This document shows positions 52,586 to 61,730 of a stretch of DNA of 64,000 nucleotides, in pieces; position 1 is the stretch's first letter, and each line of letters begins with the position of its first letter. The notes under the pieces are model-generated. The model worked only from the letters and a program-made list of their open reading frames with translations, was not told the DNA's origin and ran no database searches. Origin of the DNA: DATBVX01 sp963810775 (GTDB lineage Bacteria > Pseudomonadota > Gammaproteobacteria > Steroidobacterales > Steroidobacteraceae); NCBI GenBank assembly GCA_963810775.1, contig CAWEOT010000006.1, forward strand, positions 124,001 through 188,000. Direction: 5' to 3'. Made by a program: the position numbers and the translations under genes.

Positions 52586-53965
52586 ATGAGCCTACTCAGA
52601 ACCAAGCCGATCGGCGACTGCAATGCGGATACGGGATTGAAACGCGCCCTGACCGCGTTCGACCTCACGTTGCTCGGCATCGGTGCGATCATCGGCGCAG
52701 GCATCTTCGTGCTGACGGGCATCGCCGCGGCAACCAAAGCGGGTCCCGCAATCGTGCTTTCGTACGTCGTGGCCGGCGGAGTGTGCGCCTTGGCCGCGCT
52801 CTCGTACGCGGAACTCGCCGCAGCGGTGGGAGGATCCGGCAGCGCGTATGGCTACGCGTATGCGGGGCTCGGTGAGATCATCGCCTGGATCATCGGCTGG
52901 GCGTTGATGCTCGAATACGGCGTCGCAGTCTCGGCGGTCGCGATCGGCTGGTCGGGCTACTTCAACAATGCGATGGAGGCGATCGGTATACCGATCCCCG
53001 CGGTAATCGCCACGGCACCTCACGTTGGGAAAGGCGGCCTCGTGAATCTCCCGGCCATGGGCATCATCGCGGCATTGACCTGCCTGTTGTGCATCGGCCT
53101 GACCGCGAGCAAGTGGGTCAACACCGCGGCCGTGCTCATCAAGCTGGCGGTGGTCATCCTCTTCATTTTCGTTGCGTCAGCGCACGTCAAGCCGGCGAAC
53201 TGGGACGATTTCATGCCGTATGGCTTCAACGGCGTCATGAACGGCGCATCATTGATTTTCTTCGCCTATATCGGTTTCGATGCGGTCTCGACCGCGGCCG
53301 AGGAGGCGCGCAATCCGCAGCGCGATCTGCCGATCGGTATCATCGCCTCGCTCGCCATCTGCACGGTCCTGTACATCATCGTCGCCGGGCTTCTCACCGG
53401 AATCGCCCACTACTCCACGCTCAACAATCCCTCGCCGGTGGCGCAGGCGATGCTGGACCTCGGCTTCACCTGGTTTGCGGGCATCATCGCGTTTGGCGCG
53501 ATCGCCGGTCTCACGACCGTGATGCTGGTCGTGTTCTATGGGCAGACGCGAATCCTGCTCGCCATGTCACGCGATGGATTGCTGCCGAAGTTCTTTTCGC
53601 GCATCAATCCCAACACCAAGACGCCGACGACGGTGATTATCGGCACCGGCATCATCCTCTCAATCATTGCCGGCTTTGCCCCGATCGGCACCGTGGCGGA
53701 AATGGCCAATATCGGCACGCTGGCAGCGTTCGTCGCGGTGTGCATCGGTGTAATCGTCCTGCGCAACAAACGACCGGATCTGCACCGCCCGTTCAAGACG
53801 CCATTCATGCCGGTCCTGCCGATTCTCGGAGTCGCGGGATGCTTGTGGCTGATGAGCCATCTCGGTCCGCACACCTGGATGTACTTCCTGATCTGGATGA
53901 CGCTCGGACTCATCGTGTACTTCCTGTACTCGATGCGCTCCAGCGTGCTCGCACGCCAGAGCTGA
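52586..53965 (+). CDS. Amino acid permease (APC superfamily, cationic-amino-acid-transporter type)
   Basis: A 459-residue inner-membrane transporter with about 12 hydrophobic helices. GIGAIIGAGIFVLTG in helix 1 is the unwound substrate-binding motif of APC carriers. FFAYIGFDAVSTAAEEARNPQRDLPIGI and YGQTRILLAMSRDGLLPKFFSRINPNTKTP are characteristic of the CAT/YhdG group. The substrate is not determined; amino acids are likely. GGGAG precedes the ATG. The 136-bp gap to suhB contains a TACATT that could be its -10. Confidence 0.92.
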   Translation: MSLLRTKPIGDCNADTGLKRALTAFDLTLLGIGAIIGAGIFVLTGIAAATKAGPAIVLSYVVAGGVCALAALSYAELAAAVGGSGSAYGYAYAGLGEIIAWIIGWALMLEYGVAVSAVAIGWSGYFNNAMEAIGIPIPAVIATAPHVGKGGLVNLPAMGIIAALTCLLCIGLTASKWVNTAAVLIKLAVVILFIFVASAHVKPANWDDFMPYGFNGVMNGASLIFFAYIGFDAVSTAAEEARNPQRDLPIGIIASLAICTVLYIIVAGLLTGIAHYSTLNNPSPVAQAMLDLGFTWFAGIIAFGAIAGLTTVMLVVFYGQTRILLAMSRDGLLPKFFSRINPNTKTPTTVIIGTGIILSIIAGFAPIGTVAEMANIGTLAAFVAVCIGVIVLRNKRPDLHRPFKTPFMPVLPILGVAGCLWLMSHLGPHTWMYFLIWMTLGLIVYFLYSMRSSVLARQS

Positions 53966-54017
53966 AACCCTATCTCGTCGAAAGCTTCGATCTTCGGCCG
54001 GCGTCTGGTCGATGGGC

Positions 54018-54974
54018 CTAGCTGCGTGGCTTGATCAGCATCGAGGACAGCACGCCGATCGCGAGCAATCCGAGGATGATCGCCAGCGAGATCAGGTTGG
54101 GGATGTGGTAGTGAAGCGCCAGGATCATCTTCACGCCGACGAATGCCAGGATGAGCACCAGGGAATACTTGACGTAGCGGAACTGCTCCATGAGTCCCGC
54201 AATCGCGAAGTAGAGCGCGCGCAGTCCGAGAATTGCGAACGCGTTGGACGTGAAGACGATGAACGGATCCTGGGTTACAGCGAGGATCGCCGGGATCGAG
54301 TCGACCGCGAACACGACGTCGGCGACGTCGACCAACAGCAGCGCTACGAACAGCGGCGTCGCAGTGAGCTTGCCGCCGGTGCGTGTGAAGAAGCGCTGCC
54401 CATCGAGTTCTTCGCTCACCGGGAACAGCGCTCGTACGGCACGTACCAGCACGCTGCGTGAGGGATCGAACTGTCCCTCGCCGCTCTTGAGCATGCGCAG
54501 GGCGGAAAGCAGCAGGATCGCGCCGAACACGTAGAACATCCAGTCGAAGGCGTGGATCAGCGCGGTACCGGTCGCGATCATTGCGCCACGCAAGACAATC
54601 GCGCCGACGATGCCCCAGAACAGGACCCGATACTGGAACTTCGCCGGTACGCGCAAGTACGAAAAAATCAGCGCGATGACGAAGATGTTATCGACTGACA
54701 GCGACCACTCGAGGACGTACCCCGTAACGAACGCAATCAGGGCATCGCGTCCGCCAGACTGCCCCTCAGCCCCCGGGTCCCAGTCAAGCCAGCGATATTC
54801 GTACAGGCCGTACACCAGCATGGCGAAGCCGAGCGCGACGACGATCCAGCCGAGGGTCGCCTTGAGCGCTTGCGGAACGCTGAGCTCGTCTGCTTCGCGA
54901 TGCAGGGCACCGAGGTCGAGCCACAGCAGCCCGAGAAACAGGGCGAGAAACGCCGACCAGACCAGGAGGTGCAC
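54018..54974 (-). CDS. TerC/Alx family membrane protein
   Basis: A 318-residue integral membrane protein with about eight helices. The conserved FVTGYVLEWSLSVDNIFVIALIFSY and VVFAVDSIPAILAVTQDPFIVFTSNAFAILGLRALYF segments carry the buried acidic residues of the family. TerC and Alx proteins have been linked to manganese export, metal loading of exported proteins and pH or tellurite response. The start is GTG at 54974. No yybP-ykoY (manganese) riboswitch was recognised upstream. It is the next gene after secF, separated by 80 bp. Confidence 0.9.
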   Translation of the reverse strand: MHLLVWSAFLALFLGLLWLDLGALHREADELSVPQALKATLGWIVVALGFAMLVYGLYEYRWLDWDPGAEGQSGGRDALIAFVTGYVLEWSLSVDNIFVIALIFSYLRVPAKFQYRVLFWGIVGAIVLRGAMIATGTALIHAFDWMFYVFGAILLLSALRMLKSGEGQFDPSRSVLVRAVRALFPVSEELDGQRFFTRTGGKLTATPLFVALLLVDVADVVFAVDSIPAILAVTQDPFIVFTSNAFAILGLRALYFAIAGLMEQFRYVKYSLVLILAFVGVKMILALHYHIPNLISLAIILGLLAIGVLSSMLIKPRS

Positions 54975-55005
54975 GTCAGCGCCCGATCAGGACCCGGGGA
55001 GGTCA

Positions 55006-55027
55006 GGCACGTGATGCACGACGTGCC
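55006..55027. repeat. 7-bp inverted repeat between secF and terC
   Basis: GGCACGT and ACGTGCC flank an 8-base loop, forming a hairpin in the gap between the secF stop and the TerC start. It lacks a T-run. It may help end sec transcription or lie in the leader of the TerC gene. Confidence 0.45.
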
Positions 55028-55054
55028 AGGGAGGAAAGTTGAAACTCCTCCCCC

Positions 55055-55990
55055 TCACGGGAGGTCGTCGACCGGGGCCTTCCCCTTGCGCGTCGAGAGC
55101 AGATCGGCCGCGGAAAGCCCCAGGTCGAGCGCCGAGGCGCTGGCGATGTAGATCGAAGAGTAGGTGCCGACGATGATGCCGACCAGGAACGCCGTAGCGA
55201 AGCCGCGCAGCGTTTCCCCGCCCAGCACCAGGAGCGTCGTGACCACGATCGAGGTCGCGCCGTGCGTGATGATCGTTCGTGACAGAGTCTGATTGATCGC
55301 GGCATCGAGGACTTCCGCCGGTGGCGCGCCGCGCATCAACGGAAAGCGCTCGCGTGCACGGTCGAACACGACGACCGTGTCGTTGATCTGGTAACCGACC
55401 ACCGCCAGCACCGCCGCGAGCACCGTGAGATCGAACGTCATCCGCGTCACGGCAAAGAACCCCAGGATGATGATCGGGGTATGCAACGCCGCCAGGATCG
55501 CGCCGCAGCTCAACTTGAATTCGAACCGGAACCACAGGTACGCCATGATGAAAATGAAGGTAAAGAGCATCGCCAGGTAACCCTTCTGGCGCAGCTCCTC
55601 GCCTACCTGTGGACCGACTACGTCCACGCGTCGCAGTTCCACACCCGGATCGACTGCCTTGAGCGCTTCGATGATCTTGGTGCCAATGACGGTGCCGCTC
55701 ATGCCCTCGTGCGGCTCGAGGCGGATCACGACATCACGCGAGGTGCCGAAATATTGTGTCTGTGCCTCCGGGAAGCCGGTTGTCGTAATGGCGTGCCGTG
55801 CCTTGTCCAGATCGGCCGTGCTCGGGAACGCAACCTCGACCGCCACGCCGCCCGTAAAGTCGATACCGTAGTTCAGCCCCGGCCGAATCAGCGCGACAAT
55901 CGAAGCGATGATCAGTACCGCGGAAAACGCGTAGCACCACTTGCGCGATGCCATGAAGTGGATGCGAGGGACCTTGTGGAAAAATTCCAT
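55055..55990 (-). CDS. secF: Protein translocase subunit SecF
   Basis: A 311-residue inner-membrane protein with six predicted helices and one large periplasmic loop. NYGIDFTGGVAVEVAF and VGPQVGEELRQKGYLAMLFTFIFIMAYLWFRFE are typical, as is GYQINDTVVVFDRARE in helix 4. With SecD it uses the proton motive force to pull exported proteins out of SecYEG. It follows secD by 27 bp. Confidence 0.97.
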   Translation of the reverse strand: MEFFHKVPRIHFMASRKWCYAFSAVLIIASIVALIRPGLNYGIDFTGGVAVEVAFPSTADLDKARHAITTTGFPEAQTQYFGTSRDVVIRLEPHEGMSGTVIGTKIIEALKAVDPGVELRRVDVVGPQVGEELRQKGYLAMLFTFIFIMAYLWFRFEFKLSCGAILAALHTPIIILGFFAVTRMTFDLTVLAAVLAVVGYQINDTVVVFDRARERFPLMRGAPPAEVLDAAINQTLSRTIITHGATSIVVTTLLVLGGETLRGFATAFLVGIIVGTYSSIYIASASALDLGLSAADLLSTRKGKAPVDDLP

Positions 55991-56017
55991 CGCTATTGGT
56001 TCCTCAGAGGGCGCTCC

Positions 56018-57904
56018 TCAGATCGACAGGCGCTCGACGCGCGCGCGCCGGCCATAAATCGCGTTGATCAGTGCGCGGCTCCCGAGCAGCGCCGTGAACA
56101 GGGTCGTGAGGATGCCCAGGCACAACGCGACCGCGAACCCCTTGATCGGCCCGGTGCCGAGCACGAACAGCACCACGCCCGCGATCAGCGAGGTGATGTT
56201 CGAATCAGTAATCGCTGAGAACGCCTTGTCGAACCCCGCCGAGATCGCCGCCAGCGGCGAATTGCCGTTGCGCAACTCCTCGCGGATGCGCTCGTAGATC
56301 AGGATGTTGGCATCTACAGCCATGGCGACCGTGAGTACGATGCCGGCGATGCCGGGCAGCGTGAGCGCGGCCTGCAGCATGGTCAGCAGCGCGACCAGCA
56401 GGATGACGTTGAACGTCAGGACCGCATTCGCGATCCAGCCGAAGGCCTTGTAGTAGATCGCCATGAACGCGAACAACAGCAGGCTTCCGACGAGCAACGC
56501 ATGCACGCCGCGATCGATGTTGTCCTGGCCGAGGCTTGGTCCGATGGCCCGCTCTTCGATTGCGTACAGCGGCGCAGCCAGCGAGCCGGCGCGCAGCAAC
56601 AAAGCGAGGGACTTCGCTTCGCCCATCTTCAAGCCGGTGATCTGGAAGTTGCTGGAGAACACGCCACGAATCGTCGCTACGTTGATCACATGCTCTTCGG
56701 TCGAATCGACCGGCACGCTCTGGCCGTCGCGATTCACGTACTTACGCACCTTTTCGATGAACACAACCGCCATGGGGCGATTGAGGTTCGCCTGCGTGGT
56801 CTTGAGCATTTCAGCCGCACCACGCGCGTCGAGACGCACCGAGACGGCGGGGCCTTCCTGCGGATCGATGTGGGACTTGGCATCGGTGAGCTGATCGCCG
56901 GTGACGATCACGTCACGCTTGAGCAGCACCGGCCGCTTGTCCTGCGTGTAGTAGAGCTTGGTGCCGAGCGGTGCAATGCTACGACGGGCTGCTTCATAGG
57001 GATCGCCCGACGTGTCCGCAAGCCGGAACTCAAGAGTCGCGGTCTTGCCGAGGATGTCTTTCACCTCGGCCGAATTCTGTACGCCGGGCAGTTGCACAGC
57101 GATGCGATCGAGCCCCTGGCGCTGCACGATTGGCTCGGACACGCCGAGCTCGTTGACGCGGTTGCGCAGAGTCGTGATGTTCTGCTGGATCGCGTAGTCC
57201 TGGCGTTCCTTGATCTGCCGCGGCGTGAGGCGAGTGACGAGCGTAGCGGCCGCGGCGCTGTTGTCGACCTCGAAGGTCATGTCGGGATTGGCCTTCGCGA
57301 GCGCGGCGCGCGCCGCTTCGAGATTGGAAGCGTCGCGCAGCACGATCCGCACGCTGTTCGGATCGCGATTGGCACCGGTCGGCAATCCGCCCGGGCCCGC
57401 CTCGACACTCTGGTAGGTAATGCGCTGGTCACGCAGCGTGCGGCGAAAATCCTGTTCGTAGCGATCCAGCACCTGCTTGACCGCGCCTTCGACGTCGACC
57501 TGATAGAGCAGGTACAGGCCACCGCGCAGGTCGAGACCAAGGTTCATGGGGCGCAGTCCCATGGCGCGCAGCACGCGCGGCGTGCGCGGCGTCTTGGTGA
57601 GCGCGACGATATATGTATCGGAAAGAGACTCCGAGATCAGGTCACGCGCCTTGAGCTGCTCGGAGGTCTGGCTGAAACGCACCGCGAGCTTGCCGTCCTC
57701 GAGATAGCTGTCGATGAACGCCACTTGCTTGTCGCGCAGAAAGGCTTCTACCGCCTGCTCCTGCGTAGGCGTGATGCCCTCGTAGTTGCGTGCGGCGAGT
57801 TGCACCGCGGGGTCGGTGCCGTACAGATTTGGCACCGCGAACAGGATCCCGAAGATCAGGGCCACGAGGACCGTGATCGATTTCCAGCGCGGGAATTGAC
57901 TCAT
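56018..57904 (-). CDS. secD: Protein translocase subunit SecD
   Basis: A 628-residue inner-membrane subunit with a large periplasmic domain (about 35-440) between helix 1 and the other five. LGLDLRGGLYLLYQVD, VNELGVSEPIVQRQGLDRIAVQLPG and TVAMAVDANILIYERIREE are diagnostic. It partners SecF and, loosely, YajC. The start codon is the ATG at 57904, 19 bp after yajC. Confidence 0.97.
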   Translation of the reverse strand: MSQFPRWKSITVLVALIFGILFAVPNLYGTDPAVQLAARNYEGITPTQEQAVEAFLRDKQVAFIDSYLEDGKLAVRFSQTSEQLKARDLISESLSDTYIVALTKTPRTPRVLRAMGLRPMNLGLDLRGGLYLLYQVDVEGAVKQVLDRYEQDFRRTLRDQRITYQSVEAGPGGLPTGANRDPNSVRIVLRDASNLEAARAALAKANPDMTFEVDNSAAAATLVTRLTPRQIKERQDYAIQQNITTLRNRVNELGVSEPIVQRQGLDRIAVQLPGVQNSAEVKDILGKTATLEFRLADTSGDPYEAARRSIAPLGTKLYYTQDKRPVLLKRDVIVTGDQLTDAKSHIDPQEGPAVSVRLDARGAAEMLKTTQANLNRPMAVVFIEKVRKYVNRDGQSVPVDSTEEHVINVATIRGVFSSNFQITGLKMGEAKSLALLLRAGSLAAPLYAIEERAIGPSLGQDNIDRGVHALLVGSLLLFAFMAIYYKAFGWIANAVLTFNVILLVALLTMLQAALTLPGIAGIVLTVAMAVDANILIYERIREELRNGNSPLAAISAGFDKAFSAITDSNITSLIAGVVLFVLGTGPIKGFAVALCLGILTTLFTALLGSRALINAIYGRRARVERLSI

Positions 57905-57923
57905 CGGTTGGCGGTCCCTTCGC

Positions 57924-58253
57924 TCAGGCGCTCTTGAAGGTGCCTTTCGGCATCAGCGCAACGACCTGCGACTTCTGCACCTTCAGCCGCACGCTGTCGG
58001 CAACTTCAACCGTGATGAAGTTTTCGCCGACCTCTGTCACCCGGCCGAGGATCCCGCCGCCGGTGACGACCTCGTCCCCCACCGCCAGTGCCGCGAGCAT
58101 CGCTCGATGCTCCTTGGCACGTTTGCTTTGCGGTCGGATCAACATGAAGTAAAAAATCGCGAAGAACAGGCCCATCAGGATCACGAAGTTGATCATTCCG
58201 CCGGGCTGTCCGGGCGCACTCTGGGCCCAGGCGTTTTCGATTAGGAAGCTCAT
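57924..58253 (-). CDS. yajC: Sec translocon accessory subunit YajC
   Basis: A 109-residue protein with one transmembrane helix (about 23-42) and a small cytosolic domain containing MLAALAVGDEVVTGGGILGRV, the family signature. It associates with SecD, SecF and YidC. A perfect TATAAT on the minus strand at 58318-58313 could give the yajC-secD-secF genes their own promoter in addition to read-through from tgt. Confidence 0.95.
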   Translation of the reverse strand: MSFLIENAWAQSAPGQPGGMINFVILMGLFFAIFYFMLIRPQSKRAKEHRAMLAALAVGDEVVTGGGILGRVTEVGENFITVEVADSVRLKVQKSQVVALMPKGTFKSA

Positions 58254-58312
58254 GGTTGTCCCTTCGACTCGTTGGCCGCCGTTCTGGGGGCGGCTGGCAA
58301 AAAGAGCGCGGT

Positions 58313-58318
58313 ATTATA
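58313..58318 (-). promoter_or_regulatory. Candidate -10 element for yajC-secDF
   Basis: The minus strand reads TATAAT, overlapping the tgt stop codon and about 60 bases before the yajC start. No clear -35 is present at the proper distance. Confidence 0.35.
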
Positions 58319-59432
58319 CAGAAGCGCCTTCGCTCTGCGGCCTGGCAAGGAAATTACCGGCAAATTCCCCCAATTGGCCCCTGCCGATCGCATCGCGCAG
58401 GTCCGCCATCAGCTGCAGATAGAAGAACAGGTTGTGGATCGTATTGAGGCGCGAGGCGAGGATTTCTCCGGCCTGATCGAGGTGCCGCAGATATGCGCGG
58501 CTGTAGTTGCTGCAGGTATAGCATCCGCAGGCTTGATCGAGCGGGCGCGTGTCTTCGCGATAAGCGCTATTGCGGATGTTGACGACGCCGGTCGAGGTGA
58601 AAAGGTGCCCATTGCGCGCATGACGTGTCGGCATCACGCAGTCGAACAGGTCGATGCCCCGCTCGACCGCGGCAATGATGTCCTGCGGGCGCCCTACTCC
58701 CATCAGGTATCGCGGCCGCTCTGGCGGAAGCATTTCCGCAGTGCGTTCGAGCACGGCAGTCCTCTCCTCGGCTGATTCGCCGACCGCGAGACCTCCCACT
58801 GCATAGCCGTCGAAGCCGATCGCGCGCAGTCCGTCCACCGACGCAGCGCGCAAGGAGTCGTGAACACCACCCTGCACGATGCCGAACAGAGTGCCGGGAG
58901 CCGGCTCCGCGTAGTACGCGCCGTGGCTGCGAGCCGCCCATCGCAACGACAACTCCATCGATTCGCGTGCTTCGCGTTCGGTCGCCGGGTAGGGCGTGCA
59001 CTCGTCGAACACCATGGCGATGTCCGAGCCGAGATCGCGCTGCACCTGCATCGAGATCTCCGGGTTGAGGAACACCTCGCTGCCATCGACGGGTGAACGA
59101 AAGTGCACACCTTCTTCGCTCAGCTTACGCCGGCTGGCGAGGCTGAAGACCTGAAAGCCTCCCGAATCGGTGAGGATCGGGCCCTGCCAGTTCATGAAGC
59201 CATGCAGGCCAGCATGTGCACGTATTACCGCGGCACCGGGTCGCAGCATCAGGTGGAATGTATTGGCGAGGATGATCTGTGCGCCGATGCCAATCAGCTC
59301 CTCGGGTGTCATCGCCTTTACAGTCCCGTAGGTGCCCACCGGCATGAATGCCGGCGTTTCGACAACGCCGCGCTTGAATTCGAGGCGCCCGCGCCGCGCG
59401 CGATCAGACGTTGCAAGCAGCTGGAACTTCAC
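58314..59432 (-). CDS. tgt: tRNA-guanine transglycosylase
   Basis: A 372-residue enzyme inserting the queuosine precursor preQ1 at G34 of GUN tRNAs. FMPVGTYGTVKAM, LANTFHLMLRPG, DSGGFQVFSL with the catalytic Asp, GGLAVGE, and the zinc site CGCYTCSNYSRAYLRHL with the later H are present. The GTG at 59432 overlaps the queA stop (GTGA) and gives the usual length; upstream frame sequence has no homology. Works with QueA encoded just before it. Confidence 0.97.
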   Translation of the reverse strand: MKFQLLATSDRARRGRLEFKRGVVETPAFMPVGTYGTVKAMTPEELIGIGAQIILANTFHLMLRPGAAVIRAHAGLHGFMNWQGPILTDSGGFQVFSLASRRKLSEEGVHFRSPVDGSEVFLNPEISMQVQRDLGSDIAMVFDECTPYPATEREARESMELSLRWAARSHGAYYAEPAPGTLFGIVQGGVHDSLRAASVDGLRAIGFDGYAVGGLAVGESAEERTAVLERTAEMLPPERPRYLMGVGRPQDIIAAVERGIDLFDCVMPTRHARNGHLFTSTGVVNIRNSAYREDTRPLDQACGCYTCSNYSRAYLRHLDQAGEILASRLNTIHNLFFYLQLMADLRDAIGRGQLGEFAGNFLARPQSEGASV

Positions 59433-60460
59433 GCGGCCTCCGCTGATGGCGTCAGGAACATCGCGTCGCCGTAACTGAAGAAGCGATACCGTGCAGCGAC
59501 GGCATGCGCGTAGGCGGCCATGACGTGAGCGAAGCCCCCAAAGGCGCACACCAGCATCAGCAGCGTCGACTCGGGCAGATGAAAGTTGGTGAGGAGTCGG
59601 TCGACCACGCGAAAGCGGTAACCGGGACGAATGAAAAGTTGCGTCTCGCCGCTATAGGGCGCAAGGACCCCACTGCTCGCCGCCGTCTCGAGTCCGCGAA
59701 CGACCGTGGTACCTACAGCAACGATACGGCCGCCGCGTGAGCGCGCCGCGTTGATCGCCTCGCAGGCATCAGCACCGATCTCCAGTCGCTCCGGATGCAT
59801 GCGATGCTCATCGAGATTCTCAACCCGCATCGGCTGAAAAGTGCCTGCCCCCACATGCAGCGTGATTACTGTGCGCGACACGCCAGCCAACGCGAGTTGC
59901 CCGAGCAGTGCCGCATCGAAATGCAGCCCCGCCGTCGGCGCAGCGACTGCACCGTCGATGTGCGCAAAGATGGTCTGATAGCGCTCGCGATCGATCGCGG
60001 CCGGCTTGTGCTCGATGTAGGGAGGCAACGGCATCTCGCCGTGCCGGTTGAGAAACTCGAGTAACGGCGTGCTGAATTCGATCTCGATAAATCCGCCGCG
60101 CCGCGCGACTATCCGCGCGCTCTGCTCATCGGCCAGCTCGAGATTGGCGCCAGCGCGCAGCGCTTTGCTCGCACGCGCCTGGAACAGGCCGCGGTGCTCA
60201 GCCAGAACTCGCTCCAACAGCAGCTCGACCTGACCTCCACTCGCCTTGCGCGCAAACAACCTCGCGTTGATGACACGAGTGTCGTTGAACACCAGCAAAT
60301 CGCCGGCGCGCAAGAGTTGCGGCAAGTCGCGAAACACCAGATCGCGAAGCTCGCCGCTTGCACCATCGAGCGCAAGCAGTCGACTGGCGCTGCGCTCAGG
60401 CGCCGGCGCCTGGGCAATCAGGTCCGGTGGTAGCTCATACTGAAAATCGCCGCGTCGCAT
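59429..60460 (-). CDS. queA: S-adenosylmethionine:tRNA ribosyltransferase-isomerase
   Basis: A 343-residue enzyme transferring a ribosyl group from SAM onto preQ1 in tRNA to make epoxyqueuosine. MRRGDFQYELPPDLIAQAP, VFNDTRVINARL, PTAGLHFD, TLHVGAGTFQP and LLTNFHLPESTLLMLV are diagnostic. The ATG at 60460 fits the family start; the frame stays open to 60628 through a palindromic region without homology. queA-tgt-yajC-secD-secF is a conserved gammaproteobacterial operon. Confidence 0.97.
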   Translation of the reverse strand: MRRGDFQYELPPDLIAQAPAPERSASRLLALDGASGELRDLVFRDLPQLLRAGDLLVFNDTRVINARLFARKASGGQVELLLERVLAEHRGLFQARASKALRAGANLELADEQSARIVARRGGFIEIEFSTPLLEFLNRHGEMPLPPYIEHKPAAIDRERYQTIFAHIDGAVAAPTAGLHFDAALLGQLALAGVSRTVITLHVGAGTFQPMRVENLDEHRMHPERLEIGADACEAINAARSRGGRIVAVGTTVVRGLETAASSGVLAPYSGETQLFIRPGYRFRVVDRLLTNFHLPESTLLMLVCAFGGFAHVMAAYAHAVAARYRFFSYGDAMFLTPSAEAA

Positions 60461-60505
60461 GCGCGGCGGATGGTAGCAAAGAGTCCGAATCCCGCCTCCA
60501 GGCAG

Positions 60506-60644
60506 GAGGAGACGGACATTGCGGTCGGGGGGATTGTGCCAACTCGGGCGAGCAATGTTTGCGGGGATGCATTCTGGGACAGCACCGTCATCAAACGTGA
60601 TCAGCCCGGAGTTGGCACAACCCCCCACCCAATGGCCGGCTCCG
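60506..60644. repeat. Long imperfect palindrome upstream of queA
   Basis: Two inverted arms of about 34-38 bases (60506-60548 and 60605-60644) flank a 56-base centre. The best-matched core is GGGGGG-(A)-TTGTGCCAACTC-GGG on the left and its complement on the right, with further matches CATTG, CGG and GGAG outward. A shorter inner pair GTTTG/CAAAC (60557-60561, 60592-60596) extends the possible hairpin. It fills most of the 200-bp gap between the PDZ gene stop and queA. It resembles a small palindromic element or MITE-like unit; no target duplication or transposase is seen. Confidence 0.7.
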
Positions 60645-60660
60645 ACTGGCTTGGCTGCTG

Positions 60661-61701
60661 TCAGGTGGGTCCTTCACTTTGCAGCGGGGGCACGGGTTTC
60701 GGCGGACCCGGGAACGGTCTCACTTCGGGCGGGGGCACCGGCGCGTTGAACCACATGGCGTTACCGCCACTCGGAATTGCCATGGAGCCGTGTTCCGACA
60801 CCGTGACCGAGAGCTTGACTGGCTTTCGATCGCGCAGAACATTGATCGCGACCTTCTCACCAGGCTGGTAGGAACCGAGAATCCGCAACGCGTGTGCGCC
60901 GTTTTGCGGCGCGCGTCCGTCGATATCGAGGATCACATCGCCATCCTCGAGCTTCAGCTCGGAATCTCCCGGTGCACGCACCACCAGCACGCCCTTATCC
61001 GTGCCGAAATACTTGCCGAGCTTTGGTGTCATCGCGACGAGCTCCATGTCGAGCACGTTCGCCGCGGGAAATGCCATCGTGAACGGAGTGGGAGGCACAG
61101 GCGGCACCGCACCGAGTGGCCCGGGCGCTCGCATCATGAATACGCGATCACCAGGCGTGCCCATAACGAATCGTCCCGTGGTGAATGCTTCAGCGGTGAT
61201 CTCTGCGCTGTTGGTCTTACCGTCACGCAGGTAGTCCACCTTCACCTTATCGCCAACCTTCACTGTGCGCATGTGTTCAACGAGTGCCGCCGCGGAAGAC
61301 TTGTCCTTGCTGCGAAGGTTCTTGCCATCGATGCCGATCACGACGTCGCCGGCACGCAAACCAGCGTCGCTCGCTGGCCCACCAGGCGTCACGCTCTGCA
61401 CCCGCACACCTTCTTTCGCCTGGTGATCGTCGCCCAGGTTGATTCCGAGCATGGCCCGGGAAGGCATGCCGGCCACGCCGGCGATCATGTAGTCCTGCAT
61501 GATTGGGCCGGTGAGTTGTCCACTGAGCTCCGCGACTTCGCGCGCCGCCGCTTCCAGCCGCGCTCGCGCATCGGCGAGTTGCGCCTCGATATCGGCCTGG
61601 CTCTTCTCTTTGTCATCGTCAGCAGCAAGTGCCAGCGCCGGCAGCAGCGCCAGGACCAGCAACACCCGTCGAAAAATGTGGACACGCTTATGCAAGGACA
61701 T
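60661..61701 (-). CDS. Secreted protein with two PDZ domains
   Basis: A 346-residue protein from the ATG at 61701, which has a GAGG ribosome binding site. Residues 1-26 are a signal peptide ending ALA. Residues about 32-63 look coiled-coil (AQLADARARLEAAAREVAEL). PDZ 1 covers about 82-170 (LGINLG, GGPASDAGLRAGDVVIGIDG) and PDZ 2 about 215-302 (KGVLVVRAPGDSELKLEDGDVILDIDG). The tail is proline-rich. No serine-protease domain or catalytic triad is present, so it is a binding protein rather than a DegS/DegP protease. It follows the anti-sigma gene by 29 bp and probably belongs to the same envelope-stress operon. Confidence 0.85.
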   Translation of the reverse strand: MSLHKRVHIFRRVLLVLALLPALALAADDDKEKSQADIEAQLADARARLEAAAREVAELSGQLTGPIMQDYMIAGVAGMPSRAMLGINLGDDHQAKEGVRVQSVTPGGPASDAGLRAGDVVIGIDGKNLRSKDKSSAAALVEHMRTVKVGDKVKVDYLRDGKTNSAEITAEAFTTGRFVMGTPGDRVFMMRAPGPLGAVPPVPPTPFTMAFPAANVLDMELVAMTPKLGKYFGTDKGVLVVRAPGDSELKLEDGDVILDIDGRAPQNGAHALRILGSYQPGEKVAINVLRDRKPVKLSVTVSEHGSMAIPSGGNAMWFNAPVPPPEVRPFPGPPKPVPPLQSEGPT

Positions 61702-61730
61702 CGGTTCCTCCGGGTCAATCAATAATCGCT

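Noticed and set aside
54975..55054. Possible manganese (yybP-ykoY) riboswitch ahead of the TerC gene
   Set aside because: The gap is only 80 bp and contains a simple 7-bp inverted repeat but none of the conserved riboswitch loops.
56501..57937. 478-codon open frame opposite secD
   Set aside because: Antisense shadow of secD with compositional bias only.
60605..60634. Sigma-54-like TTGGCAC in the palindrome
   Set aside because: The required TTGC half-site at the correct spacing is missing on both strands.
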